64,000 nucleotides of DNA from positions 16,138-80,137 of the forward strand of contig NZ_SMLZ01000099.1 in assembly GCF_009711415.1 (NCBI RefSeq), read 5' to 3'. Under the pieces are notes generated by a model. The model had not been told where the DNA came from and made no database searches. It was given only the letters and a program-made list of their open reading frames with translations. Position numbers and translations under genes: made by a program. Within the stretch, counting starts at the first letter, position 1; each line of letters begins with the position of its first letter. The stretch comes from Roseibium denhamense. Lineage in GTDB: Bacteria > Pseudomonadota > Alphaproteobacteria > Rhizobiales > Stappiaceae. Of the stretch, positions 34,108 through 42,407 are shown piece after piece.

Positions 34108-34542
34108 ATGCTGCCGTCCGTTTCAGGTCACCCCCGTATCGGCGTCAGCGTGCTTTGCCACATGGATGGTCGTGTCCTGCTGATCAAACGGTCGAAGGAT
34201 CCTTATAAACATCACTGGAGCCTTCCGGGTGGACATCTCGAGTATGGCGAAACACTGCATGATGCCGCCGTGCGCGAATTGTTTGAAGAAACTGGTCTGA
34301 CCGCAGATCTTGGCGAACCGATCGAGGTGGTCGATGCCATTCAGAAAGACCAGGATGGCAGCCCGATCACCCATTATGTTCTGGTCGTCTTCTTTGGGGC
34401 GTATCAAAGCGGCGACCTCAAACCGGGCAGCGACGCGCTGGAAAGCGCCTGGCTAACGGGCGAAGAGGTCGGGCAGCGGCTCACAACGCCGGGCACACCT
34501 GAGCGGGTGCGGCGGTTAATGGCAACACTCCCGGCAGTCTGA
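34108..34542 (+). CDS. NUDIX hydrolase
   Basis: This 144-residue protein has the complete Nudix box G-x5-E-x7-R-E-L-x-E-E-x-G-L in GHLEYGETLHDAAVRELF and the following EETGL. Such enzymes cleave nucleoside diphosphates linked to another group, requiring Mg2+; substrate unknown. ATG at 34108 is preceded by GGAGG at a spacing of four bases. A conserved alphaproteobacterial neighbour, TIGR02301, lies downstream. Confidence 0.92.
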   Translation: MLPSVSGHPRIGVSVLCHMDGRVLLIKRSKDPYKHHWSLPGGHLEYGETLHDAAVRELFEETGLTADLGEPIEVVDAIQKDQDGSPITHYVLVVFFGAYQSGDLKPGSDALESAWLTGEEVGQRLTTPGTPERVRRLMATLPAV

Positions 34543-34905
34543 CCGGGTCTCACGCAAGCGTGCTGCGGCTTGATTTCCAAGCGGTGCAATCCGGGTCCAA
34601 TATGGCAGTCAGTGATTGTTTGGTGGGTCCGCAAAAATGCAAATACTGTTCTTTCTCGCAGCCGCTGCGCTGAAGATCGGGTCGATTGCCGTTCTTTTTC
34701 TGGTCTGCCTGATGCCTGCAGCCTCTGCCCATGTGCATGACGCGTGCCCCGGCCTCATTGACCGGAATGGCAGCATGAATGTCCAGATGCTCCCCCATCA
34801 GGCCTTGCCCGCCACTCCTCATAATCTTTGCGCGGTTACGCCAATTCCTGGGGTCAATGTCCAATAGGCCTTGCAGCCGCCGATGCCCCTGCGCATGATC
34901 CGGCC
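34543..34905. other. Intergenic region between the NUDIX and TIGR02301 genes
   Basis: A frame at 34637-34867 would encode a 76-residue product with a signal-peptide-like start (LFFLAAAALK, ending PAASAHVH), but no ribosome binding site precedes it and no family is recognised; I leave it unresolved. No terminator is evident. Confidence 0.35.
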
Positions 34906-35316
34906 ATGATGGTCGTTCATGCCAGAATCAACGCCTTGAAAGCCCTGTCTGCGGCTGTCTTTTGTATTGTTTTATCGTCTCAGGTTGTATTGGCGCAAGA
35001 TGGCCCATCGGCAGCGCCACCTTACGAACAGCAGCTGATGCGCCTCTCCGAGATCTTCGGCGCCCTTCATTTTTTGCGTCCGGTCTGCGGGGAAAGAGAC
35101 GTACCAAGCTGGCGTGACCAGATGGAAGATTTTCTCGACGCGGAAACGCTAGACGAGAACCGCCGGCGCCGTTTCATCGAACGGTTCAATCAAGGTTATC
35201 GTGGTTTTTCAGCTGTTTATCGTGACTGCACGACGGCTGCCCGTCTCGCAATGGAACAGTATCTGGTGGAGGGTGAGCGCATCATCACCGACGTCACCAG
35301 CCGCTACGGACGATAG
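34906..35316 (+). CDS. TIGR02301 family secreted protein
   Basis: This 136-residue protein has a signal peptide (about 1-29, ending QVVLA) and the conserved YEQQLMRLSEIFGALHFLR and CGERDVPSWRDQM segments of the Rhizobiales TIGR02301 family; two cysteines, in CGE and DCTTAA, probably form a disulphide. The role is unknown; in relatives it usually follows a NUDIX gene as here. The first of two adjacent ATGs is used. Confidence 0.85.
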   Translation: MMVVHARINALKALSAAVFCIVLSSQVVLAQDGPSAAPPYEQQLMRLSEIFGALHFLRPVCGERDVPSWRDQMEDFLDAETLDENRRRRFIERFNQGYRGFSAVYRDCTTAARLAMEQYLVEGERIITDVTSRYGR

Positions 35317-35508
35317 TTCTGCGAGATTTCCCCGAAATATTACCTTTTCGTAAACCTTTTGCATCAAATTTGTGGGTGGCCGTTAAGTTTGTGTTCACGG
35401 TTACTTATCAGCCCGGTTCTCCGTGCTAGGATCAAGGCACAAGATTCGGGGAAGGGACACGCGGGAGTTGATTGACCTGCGTTTCGGGAAAGACCGGTAA
35501 GGAAACGA

Positions 35509-35781
35509 ATGTACAACGACGATTATGCTGACGCGGCAATGGAAGCCGAATTTGCCGAAGACGAGGATATCCGGCGGGCCGCGCTCGGCTTTATCTCCGA
35601 TGCCTGGGCCGAAGCCATCGCCAATGGTGTAGATGCCGATGCGGTCGCCCATGCGGCCATGTTTACCGCCCTTGCCGATCTTGTGGCGACCTACGGCGAA
35701 GATGCGGTTGCAAAACTGGCCGAAGGTCTTCCGGAAAGAATTCAGCGCGGCGACTACACGGTGCACCGGGTCCTGCAGTAG
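35509..35781 (+). CDS. Small acidic conserved hypothetical protein
   Basis: This 90-residue, acidic, helix-rich protein (MYNDDYADAAMEAEFAEDE) has AGGAA four bases before its ATG and a strong terminator shortly after its stop. It contains an Ala-rich DADAVAHAAMFTALADLV segment. No domain is recognised. Confidence 0.7.
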   Translation: MYNDDYADAAMEAEFAEDEDIRRAALGFISDAWAEAIANGVDADAVAHAAMFTALADLVATYGEDAVAKLAEGLPERIQRGDYTVHRVLQ

Positions 35782-35803
35782 CACCCTTGATGGCATGAAG
35801 ACG

Positions 35804-35825
35804 GGCCGGCCTTGCCGGCCTTTTT
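35804..35825 (+). terminator. Intrinsic terminator
   Basis: GGCCGGC (35804-35810), loop CTT, GCCGGCC (35814-35820), TTTTT. Confidence 0.88.
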
Positions 35826-35903
35826 GATTCCCGCCGCGTATCAGCAACGCCGGCGATCCAGCCGCGCCGGGGAGGCAAGAGCGATGCCAAATTGCGGACC
35901 GCC

Positions 35904-36548
35904 TCACGTGAGCCAGTCGAAGCCCAGCTTCAGGTAAATCAGCGCACCAAACGCCATCAGGATAAACCCGGCGATATGGTTGGCGCGATCCAGCCAGCGA
36001 TCGTCGATCCGCGCCTTGAAGTGCGAAACGGTCGCCGACACGAGAACCCACCAGGATGTCGCGCCGCACGCAACCCCGGCTACCATGACAAGCGCGCCCG
36101 CTATGTCGCCGTGCTCGGGCCGGAAATTGCCCAGGCCGCCAAAAATCGCGATAAATGCGAGCACCGCGCCCGGGTTTGTGATCGCCATGAAAAACGCTGC
36201 TGCCGAGTCGCCCAGAAAGCCGCGCTCGATTGCGTTTCCGTTGGTGTCCGTTTCGAGATGCGGATGGGTGTTCCAGATCTTGAAGCCAAAGATCAGCAGA
36301 AGCGCACCGCCGACAATCTCGATCAGGCTGAATTGGCCTTCGATAAACTGGGTGATCTTGGCGACACCAAAAATGGCCACCGCCGCATAGACCGTATCGG
36401 CAACCACGGCCCCCAGCCCGACATAGACGCCCTGCCGGAAGCCGCTGTGAACAGCATGCTGAATTGCCATGACGTTGACCGGACCAACGGGCGCTGTTGT
36501 CACGATTCCAACCAGGTATCCGATCAGCGCATATTCCAGATAGCTCAC
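35904..36548 (-). CDS. LysE-family translocator (amino acid / metabolite exporter)
   Basis: This 214-residue inner-membrane protein has about six hydrophobic helices and the family motif near the N-terminus, TTAPVGPVNVMAIQ, with a second signature in AITNPGAVLAFIAI. LysE/RhtB proteins export amino acids or related solutes. GTG at 36548 (VSYLEYALIG) is preferred: AGGA lies six bases upstream and the extension from ATG 36662 is not membrane-like. Substrate unknown. Confidence 0.88.
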   Translation of the reverse strand: MSYLEYALIGYLVGIVTTAPVGPVNVMAIQHAVHSGFRQGVYVGLGAVVADTVYAAVAIFGVAKITQFIEGQFSLIEIVGGALLLIFGFKIWNTHPHLETDTNGNAIERGFLGDSAAAFFMAITNPGAVLAFIAIFGGLGNFRPEHGDIAGALVMVAGVACGATSWWVLVSATVSHFKARIDDRWLDRANHIAGFILMAFGALIYLKLGFDWLT

Positions 36549-36787
36549 GAGCGGTCCTGTTGGTTCATGGCGATAAGGCTTTGACACGTTTGCGTGCCAT
36601 TCTCGATACCGGCCCTGTTTCGATCTGACAAGTTCACGAATCCGCAGGCGCCCCGTTTTCACAATGGCGCGAATTGTTTAAGGAAAGGCGTCGGCACAGT
36701 TCATAGCCTGGAATTTCCGGTTCGGCTGCCCATGTCTGAGGCAACAGCAAAGGCTCTTCGGCCGGCGTGGTAACGTGGAGAAGTATC

Positions 36788-37456
36788 ATGACGCGGCAAG
36801 TTGCTGTGGTTCTGACTGCGTGCGGTCTGCTGACCGCCCCCGCAGCCGGCAAGACGGTGGAGATCGAGACCATCACGATTACGCCGGATGCAGTGGCCGC
36901 CCCGGTTGAGATCCCGGCGGAGGAACTGCAGCCGGATCCCACGACAAACACCGGAACCGACGTCCCGGCTCAGGCAGCGGACGAAGCGGATCTGCCTCAG
37001 GTGTTTTATGATCCTTCGGTGCTGCCGAAGCCGGTTGCCCGCATGCACGCCCAGCTGAAGGAAGCAGCGGCAGCAGGCGATTTTGACCGGCTGCGCATGA
37101 TATTCGAGAGCAATGAAATGCCGCCGACCGTTTCTTTCGGCAGCGCCGGCGATCCGATCGACCACCTCAAACAGGCCTCGGGCGATGGCGAGGGCTACGA
37201 AATCCTGGCGATCCTGGCGGACATTCTGGATGCGGGATTCGTGCATGCGGATGTCGGGACCCCCTATGAGATGTATATCTGGCCGTACTTTGCGCGCTAC
37301 CCTCTGGAAGGTTTGACACCGGAGCAGAAGGTCGAGCTTTTCCGGATCATCACGGCGGGTGATTTCGCGGACGCACAGGACTTCGGTGCCTGGGTGTTCT
37401 ACCGCGTCGGCATAGGACCGGACGGTACGCTGCATTACTTCGTCGCCGGGGATTAA
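36788..37456 (+). CDS. Secreted conserved hypothetical protein
   Basis: This 222-residue protein has a signal peptide (MTRQVAVVLTACGLLTAPAAG), a proline- and acid-rich spacer to about residue 75, and a C-terminal domain with MPPTVSFGSAGDPIDHLK and YPLEGLTPEQKVELF. The C-terminal segment is reminiscent of conserved alphaproteobacterial periplasmic proteins. Function unknown. Its stop codon overlaps by four bases the end of the convergent btaB gene. Confidence 0.75.
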   Translation: MTRQVAVVLTACGLLTAPAAGKTVEIETITITPDAVAAPVEIPAEELQPDPTTNTGTDVPAQAADEADLPQVFYDPSVLPKPVARMHAQLKEAAAAGDFDRLRMIFESNEMPPTVSFGSAGDPIDHLKQASGDGEGYEILAILADILDAGFVHADVGTPYEMYIWPYFARYPLEGLTPEQKVELFRIITAGDFADAQDFGAWVFYRVGIGPDGTLHYFVAGD

Positions 37457-38106
37457 TCCTTGCAAAGCGCCGCAAAGAGCGCGTAACCGCGATAAAGCGC
37501 CTTGTGGGTGAGCTTGAGGCCATGTTTTCGGGCAAGCATGCTCAGTTCGTCCTCAAGCTCTGGACGCGGGCTCACATGAAATGACCCCAGCCACTTGAAC
37601 AACGCCGTCTTGAACCACTGCGGCAAGCGTTCCTGCTGGCCGAAATCGACCACATAGAGCTTTCCGTCCGGCCTTAGGCGGCTTGCACCGGCCGCCAGCG
37701 CCTCGCGCCAGACCGGGATCATGGACAGCGTGTATGAGTAAAATACCCTGTCGAACACCTGCGCTCCCGAAGCATCAAGCGCGACCGGATTGGAAGCATC
37801 TCCTTCAACGAGGGTAATGCGGTCCTCAAATCCCGCCTTCCGGATGTTCCTGGACGCCGTCTCCAGCATATGCTGTGAAATATCAAGTCCGACAAACTGC
37901 ACGGACGGGTACCGTTTGGCCGCGGCGATCAGGTTCCGCCCCGTGCCGCACCCGAGTTCAAGGACTTTTCCCCCGGCCGGCGGATCAAGATCGGCAATCA
38001 GCCGGTCCCGGCCCAAAAGATAGTACTTGCGTGTGAGATCATAAAAATGGCGCTGATGCTGATAGACAGCATCCATCAAGCGGGCCGTTTCAACCGTCTC
38101 GGTCAT
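37453..38106 (-). CDS. btaB: Betaine-lipid N-methyltransferase BtaB
   Basis: This 217-residue SAM-dependent enzyme (LELGCGTGRNLIAAA, VGLDISQHML, the YSYTLSMIP segment) matches BtaB in sequence and in position directly after btaA. BtaB methylates the diacylglyceryl-homoserine made by BtaA three times to give the phosphorus-free membrane lipid DGTS. The gap to btaA is 17 bases, so they are cotranscribed. In rhizobia and Rhodobacter such operons are induced by phosphate limitation; no PHO box was identified here. Confidence 0.9.
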   Translation of the reverse strand: MTETVETARLMDAVYQHQRHFYDLTRKYYLLGRDRLIADLDPPAGGKVLELGCGTGRNLIAAAKRYPSVQFVGLDISQHMLETASRNIRKAGFEDRITLVEGDASNPVALDASGAQVFDRVFYSYTLSMIPVWREALAAGASRLRPDGKLYVVDFGQQERLPQWFKTALFKWLGSFHVSPRPELEDELSMLARKHGLKLTHKALYRGYALFAALCKD

Positions 38107-38123
38107 GACAGAAATCGTATTCC

Positions 38124-39386
38124 TTACCCGTTGAAGACGTAAAGATGGAACCCGCCATAGATGGACGAACGGTCCTGCTGGCCAAGCTGCACGCTTTCCT
38201 CGGCTTCATAGGTCCAGCGGTCGAGGATGCTGTCCAGCACGCGTCCGGGCAGAAGCGTTGGAACAGCCGCGGTCCGGAATATCACCCGCGCGCCCGGTCG
38301 TGCCGTCCTGGTGATTTCTGTCCAAAGCGCATTCAGCTGCTGGTCGGTCATCCAGTCTTGCGCATCGAGCAAGACATATGCATCCAGCGTATCGTCCGCA
38401 ACGCTTTGCAGATGCTCTGTGAAATTCCGGTTCAGGACGCGAACCCGGCCGGCACGCTGGCGGATTGCTTCAAAGTGCTCACGCTTAAGATAGGGCGGCA
38501 ACGGGCCCGCCTCGCCGCTCGATGCGTCACTTGAGGGGGCATAGCCCCGGCCAAAGGCTTGCCACGCGAAATAGTTGTCTTGCATGGAGAAGTCACATGC
38601 CAGCTTTTCCAGACGCTCTTTCAGCACTGCCGACATGTTGCCGTCCGCATTGGCGGACACAAGCGCATCATATTGCGCGGGCGGAATGCCAAGACCGTAG
38701 AGCGACATCTTCTTTGAGGTCGCCCAGCGCACCAGACGCTTGTCGAACAGGGGCGCAAGAGCATTGTCGAAGAACGACCGCTGTTCTTCCAAGGACTTGG
38801 TGCGAACCATGTGTTTGGGATCAATCCCGTAAAGCCGCGCCACGAGATGACCGAGCCCGATACAGTAACCAAGCAACCCATGATGATAGAGATCGCGGGA
38901 GAAAAGCGTGATGCGCTTCCGGCCCCAGTTGGCAAGATCCCGTCCCTCCCAGTAGGTGATGGTTTCCGGATCCAGCTGGTTTTTCAAGAACCGTTCATAG
39001 GCTGCAATATTCGCCTTTTCGTCCGCCTCTCCAAAGAACCGGTAGAACGCCTCGTAAGTCGGCAAATGTTTGGCAGCGGCCAGTTTCAGACGTCCGAGCG
39101 CCACATGGGCGCGGTTCAGATCAACGGCTGTGATCTCGGCAGGATTCGCTGTCAGATATGACATGACATTGCAGCCGCCGGAGGCAATCGTCACCATGCG
39201 GCTGTCTTTCGTCAGGCGAAGCGCCTTCATGTCGACATCCGGATCTTCCCAGATTTGCGGATAGACCAGGCCTTTGAAGGCAAAGGTAAAAAGGCGCTCC
39301 AGCATCCCTTCCCGGGACGTGGCATCAGACCGGTGCACTGCATGTTTCAGCCGCTTCTTTGATGCATCCAGTGTATTCCGCGCCAT
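38124..39386 (-). CDS. btaA: S-adenosylmethionine:diacylglycerol 3-amino-3-carboxypropyl transferase BtaA
   Basis: This 420-residue protein is BtaA (DUF3419 family): FKGLVYPQIWEDPDVDM, ASGGCNVMSYL and the AVDLNRAHVALGRLK segment are characteristic. It transfers the 3-amino-3-carboxypropyl group of SAM to diacylglycerol, the first step to DGTS betaine lipid. The ATG at 39386 has AGGA six bases upstream and gives the family length; the frame extends upstream in non-coding DNA. The C-terminal part carries a second Rossmann-like segment. Confidence 0.93.
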   Translation of the reverse strand: MARNTLDASKKRLKHAVHRSDATSREGMLERLFTFAFKGLVYPQIWEDPDVDMKALRLTKDSRMVTIASGGCNVMSYLTANPAEITAVDLNRAHVALGRLKLAAAKHLPTYEAFYRFFGEADEKANIAAYERFLKNQLDPETITYWEGRDLANWGRKRITLFSRDLYHHGLLGYCIGLGHLVARLYGIDPKHMVRTKSLEEQRSFFDNALAPLFDKRLVRWATSKKMSLYGLGIPPAQYDALVSANADGNMSAVLKERLEKLACDFSMQDNYFAWQAFGRGYAPSSDASSGEAGPLPPYLKREHFEAIRQRAGRVRVLNRNFTEHLQSVADDTLDAYVLLDAQDWMTDQQLNALWTEITRTARPGARVIFRTAAVPTLLPGRVLDSILDRWTYEAEESVQLGQQDRSSIYGGFHLYVFNG

Positions 39387-39486
39387 GACTTTCCTACGCC
39401 TCCTGTCACAAATTGCTGCCTCCCGATACGTCAGCGACGCGACAATTTGGTGACGGTTTGGCTGAAAAGCGCCCTTATCCGGATAA

Positions 39487-39514
39487 TAAAAAAATCCCCG
39501 CCGGAGCGGGGATT
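39487..39514 (-). terminator. Intrinsic terminator of the L,D-transpeptidase gene
   Basis: Nine-bp arms AATCCCCGC (39493-39501) and GCGGGGATT (39506-39514), loop CGGA; on the minus strand it is followed by a T-run from positions 39494-39487. Confidence 0.85.
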
Positions 39515-39595
39515 CTTGAAACCTGTGTTTATCCCTTTCAGAGCCCTGCCCGTTTTGATTGAAACGCATTGCAATCAATTCGGCCGGGAGATGAC

Positions 39596-40831
39596 CTAAC
39601 GGGTGATGACGACGAAATCCGTGCCCAGACCGGTATTGCGCTGAAAACTCCGGTCCGTGATCGTCAGGGAGGTTCCTGGTGTCAACATGCGCGACAGCTT
39701 CGCTGCGACATCGTCCGGAATTTCCAGCCGGTCCAGGATGCTGGCAGCGGATCCGCCGCGCCCGCCCTCGGCATCCACGGCCATCCACCCGGCAGACCTG
39801 TCGCCTTGCTCGAAGTCGAGCGCGGTAAAGACATGGGTCCCGATCTCAGTGTCCGGATACTTGAGTGTGACACGTGCCTGATAGATATCCCGGAACTTCC
39901 GGCGGACGCGCAGCATCGCATTATGCGGCTTTTGATAGCCCGCTTCACCATGAATGAGCGACACAAGCCTGTCGGTGATGTTGCCGGTAATCGGCATTTC
40001 CGCGCCTTCCTGATACAGACGGATCGCGGCACGGGTCTTGCGGCCAACCACGCCATCAACCGGACCGGCATTGTAGCCCAGCTGGTTCAACAGACGCTGC
40101 AAGGTCCGGACTTTTCCTTCCGGCTGGACCGGCGTGATGATCATTCGCAAGGGCTGATCAAAATGCGGGTTTTCCGGCTGAACCGCGGGCAGCTCCTGCG
40201 GGACGGTCGCGACCTGAATGGCCCCGCGCAAAGCCGGATCCGCGTTGATCATGGTCTCGGCCAGACTGGCAACTTCCGTGCGGACGGAAAATGGCTGTGG
40301 CAGAACGGCATGCTGAATGCGCGCCGGCACGGACGGGTCCTTGGTCACAACAACATGCATTCCGCGTTCGGTCATCTTGTAGATCGACATCGCGAAATCA
40401 CGCGGAAGGCGAATGCAGCCGTGGGACGCGGGATAACCGGGAAGTTTGCCCACATGCAACGCAATACCGGACCAGGTCAGCCGTTGCATGAACGGCATAG
40501 GCGCATTGTCATAGAGATTGGAGAAGTGCTTGCGCCGTTTTTCCAGGATCGAAAACACGCCGGTTGGTGTGCTGTGGCCGCGCTTGCCAGAGGAGATCGG
40601 CGACGTGTTGATCAGCTCCGTTCCCCGGTAAACGCTGATGCTCTGATCGTTGATCGAGACAAGCATGTGCAACGGATGTTCGGAAACCGGCGCAGTGGTG
40701 TCCGGCTCGCCGTCTCGGGCCAGCGCACCCGCGGTCAATGCTGCGGACAGGAAGGCTGCCCCAGCAAGCCGGGTGGCAGGCATGAGCCGTTTTCCCGGCG
40801 TGAAACGGTATTTCAAAAGACCCAGATCCAT
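39596..40831 (-). CDS. L,D-transpeptidase (YkuD) with peptidoglycan-binding domain
   Basis: This 411-residue exported protein has a signal anchor (about 18-38), an L,D-transpeptidase domain (about 50-165) with the catalytic YPASHGCIRLP (Cys139), a peptidoglycan-binding-type domain (QPEGKVRTLQRLLNQLG and DGVVGRKTRAAIRLYQ, about 235-280), and a C-terminal beta domain of unknown role. It would form 3-3 crosslinks or attach proteins to peptidoglycan in the periplasm. The catalytic domain is N-terminal to the binding domain, opposite to the commoner layout. ATG at 40831 with GGAG seven bases upstream is chosen. Confidence 0.92.
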   Translation of the reverse strand: MDLGLLKYRFTPGKRLMPATRLAGAAFLSAALTAGALARDGEPDTTAPVSEHPLHMLVSINDQSISVYRGTELINTSPISSGKRGHSTPTGVFSILEKRRKHFSNLYDNAPMPFMQRLTWSGIALHVGKLPGYPASHGCIRLPRDFAMSIYKMTERGMHVVVTKDPSVPARIQHAVLPQPFSVRTEVASLAETMINADPALRGAIQVATVPQELPAVQPENPHFDQPLRMIITPVQPEGKVRTLQRLLNQLGYNAGPVDGVVGRKTRAAIRLYQEGAEMPITGNITDRLVSLIHGEAGYQKPHNAMLRVRRKFRDIYQARVTLKYPDTEIGTHVFTALDFEQGDRSAGWMAVDAEGGRGGSAASILDRLEIPDDVAAKLSRMLTPGTSLTITDRSFQRNTGLGTDFVVITR

Positions 40832-41029
40832 CCCTGAGCTCCCCCAACGCAAAACCATTAAAGCTCGACTAAAACTCTACCGGAAAGCTATGTACTTTCA
40901 GTTAGGAGATAAGGTTACTCATTGGTTTCCTTACCTCTTCCGCCCCAAATTGGCAGCTTAATCAGGTTTTTGATGTTATTCACATCACAAATTGTATGAA
41001 ATCCGGCGCCTTTCGCAAAATTGGTGCGG

Positions 41030-41881
41030 CTAGGACGCGCAGTTCTCCGCCATTTCAGCAAGCATGGCGGCAGAGCTGCGGGCATCCACGCCGCAGTCGC
41101 GGATCAGCTGGTCAAAATGGCGTGTCAGAGCTTCAACCTGCCGCTTTTCCCGGAAGACCAGATATTGCTGCCCGAGATAGACGATTGCCAAGAGCGGACC
41201 AAAGATGGTTACGGGCGCAGAGTAAACGACCTTCGGATCGAAAAAATAGAGACGCAGCGCCGGATAAAGAGCATCGCAACGCGTTGCCATCGCCTCAAGC
41301 TGTTCCTTGCGGGCGGCTGAACTCAGCTCCCGCCAGTATCCTTCGCCCCGGGCAAGGTTTTGCACCTGCTCCAGGGAACAGCAGATTTCATAGTCCGAAC
41401 CCGGACGGCTGAGCCATTTCTCCTGATCCTGCACGGCGGATCCGGCTTGAGCCGGTGTCTTGTCGAGAAAGCTGCTGTACTCATAGTCAAGGACAGCATC
41501 CGTTTTCAAAATGTCCGGGATTGACGTCGGCACATAGCGGATCTTGTAGCCGGCCGCCTCGGTCAGCCATTCTTCAAGCCGTGTGTCGGCAATGGTCTTT
41601 TCCGCCTCCGCCAGCCGGAAGGATGTCTCCAGAAGCTCTGCGGTTGTCTCCCGTCGCTCCGTCAATCCAAGAAGCCAGTCCACACTCACGCCCAGCGCCG
41701 CCGCACATTCGGCCGCCAGGTGGGCATTGGGGACACGCCCATCATCTTCGGCCAAGATCTGAGCGATTGTGGACCGGTCCACGCTGCAACGGCGGGCAAG
41801 CGCACTTCTGCTAACAGATTGGGTTTCCAGGGCGTCCAGAAGCCGCTGGCGGAACAGGGCAGACCGAATCCGTTTGTCCAT
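41030..41881 (-). CDS. XRE-family transcriptional regulator
   Basis: This 283-residue protein has a Cro/C1-type helix-turn-helix near the N-terminus (SRSALARRCSVDRSTIAQIL, about 24-43), with GVSVDWLLGLT after it. The C-terminal 200 residues form a sensor-like region with SIPDILKTDAVL, similar in outline to sugar- or nucleotide-binding modules of MmyB/ImmR-like regulators, but I do not recognise its ligand. A perfect inverted repeat 23 bases upstream is probably its own operator. It is divergent from the DUF2061 gene. Confidence 0.85.
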   Translation of the reverse strand: MDKRIRSALFRQRLLDALETQSVSRSALARRCSVDRSTIAQILAEDDGRVPNAHLAAECAAALGVSVDWLLGLTERRETTAELLETSFRLAEAEKTIADTRLEEWLTEAAGYKIRYVPTSIPDILKTDAVLDYEYSSFLDKTPAQAGSAVQDQEKWLSRPGSDYEICCSLEQVQNLARGEGYWRELSSAARKEQLEAMATRCDALYPALRLYFFDPKVVYSAPVTIFGPLLAIVYLGQQYLVFREKRQVEALTRHFDQLIRDCGVDARSSAAMLAEMAENCAS

Positions 41882-41903
41882 TTAAAAATCCTGCAGATGA
41901 TTA

Positions 41904-41928
41904 ATTAATCCAACGTTATTGGATTAAT
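41904..41928. promoter_or_regulatory. Perfect 10-bp inverted repeat between the XRE regulator and DUF2061 genes
   Basis: ATTAATCCAA (41904-41913), spacer CGTTA, TTGGATTAAT (41919-41928). It lies 23 bases upstream of the regulator start and about 90 bases upstream of the divergent DUF2061 gene, the expected place for an autoregulatory and shared operator. Confidence 0.65.
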
Positions 41929-42014
41929 GCCGCATATTTACAGAATTCCCGCAAGGTTGCCAATCAGGGTATCGATTGCGCCAACACAAACCCAACGCAA
42001 ATCTGGCGGACTTC

Positions 42015-42251
42015 ATGGACACTGCAAAACGAACCCTACTGAAGTCCATCACCTGGCAAACACTTGGTGTTGTGACCATGACGGCGATTGCCTTCCCTCA
42101 TACTGGATCGCTGCTTGCTGCGCTGACAGTGGCGACAAGCTCCTGTGCGCTCGGGTTCGTTACCTTTTTTCTTCATGAGCGGCTCTGGAGCCGTGTGGCC
42201 TGGGGAACTCTGACCCGGCAAACGCAACGCCCCGCCCCTTTGGAACGTTAG
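42015..42251 (+). CDS. DUF2061 family small membrane protein
   Basis: This 78-residue protein has two hydrophobic helices and the DUF2061 features KRTLLKSITWQTLGVVTMT and ATSSCALGFVTFFLHERLW. Function unknown. The ATG at 42015 was chosen over a TTG at 41976. The TAG stop is the first triplet of repeat copy 3. Confidence 0.88.
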   Translation: MDTAKRTLLKSITWQTLGVVTMTAIAFPHTGSLLAALTVATSSCALGFVTFFLHERLWSRVAWGTLTRQTQRPAPLER

Positions 42252-42350
42252 AGCGTCGGGCGTTTGGTTCGAAACGCCCAAGATGTCCGTTCACTTCATA
42301 TTCGATCAGCGGGCGATAAATCGGGTCCGATGCATCGTGCGCTGATCTAG
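42249..42350. repeat. Intergenic repeat family, copy 3
   Basis: It begins at the DUF2061 stop codon (TAGAGCGTCGG), contains GGGCGTTTGGTTCGAAACGCCC (two halves of a hairpin: GGGCGTTT and AAACGCCC), then TCGATCAGCGGGCGATAAATC and ends CGCTGATCTAG (42340-42350). GATCAGC and GCTGATC pair. Compared with copy 2 it lacks about four bases. It lies at the convergent junction with pyrC, just before pyrC's terminator. Confidence 0.8.
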
Positions 42351-42385
42351 AAAAGCAAAATGCCGGATCCTTTGGACCCGGCATT
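42351..42385 (-). terminator. Intrinsic terminator of the dihydroorotase gene
   Basis: AATGCCGG (42359-42366) and CCGGCATT (42378-42385) with an 11-base loop; on the minus strand it is followed by TTGCTTTT. Confidence 0.7.
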
Positions 42386-42407
42386 CAAATTCCGCTTTTG
42401 GATCGGT

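Noticed and set aside
34637..34867. 76-residue frame with a signal-peptide-like start
   Set aside because: No ribosome binding site, no family match and no coding support beyond hydrophobicity; left as unresolved intergenic DNA.
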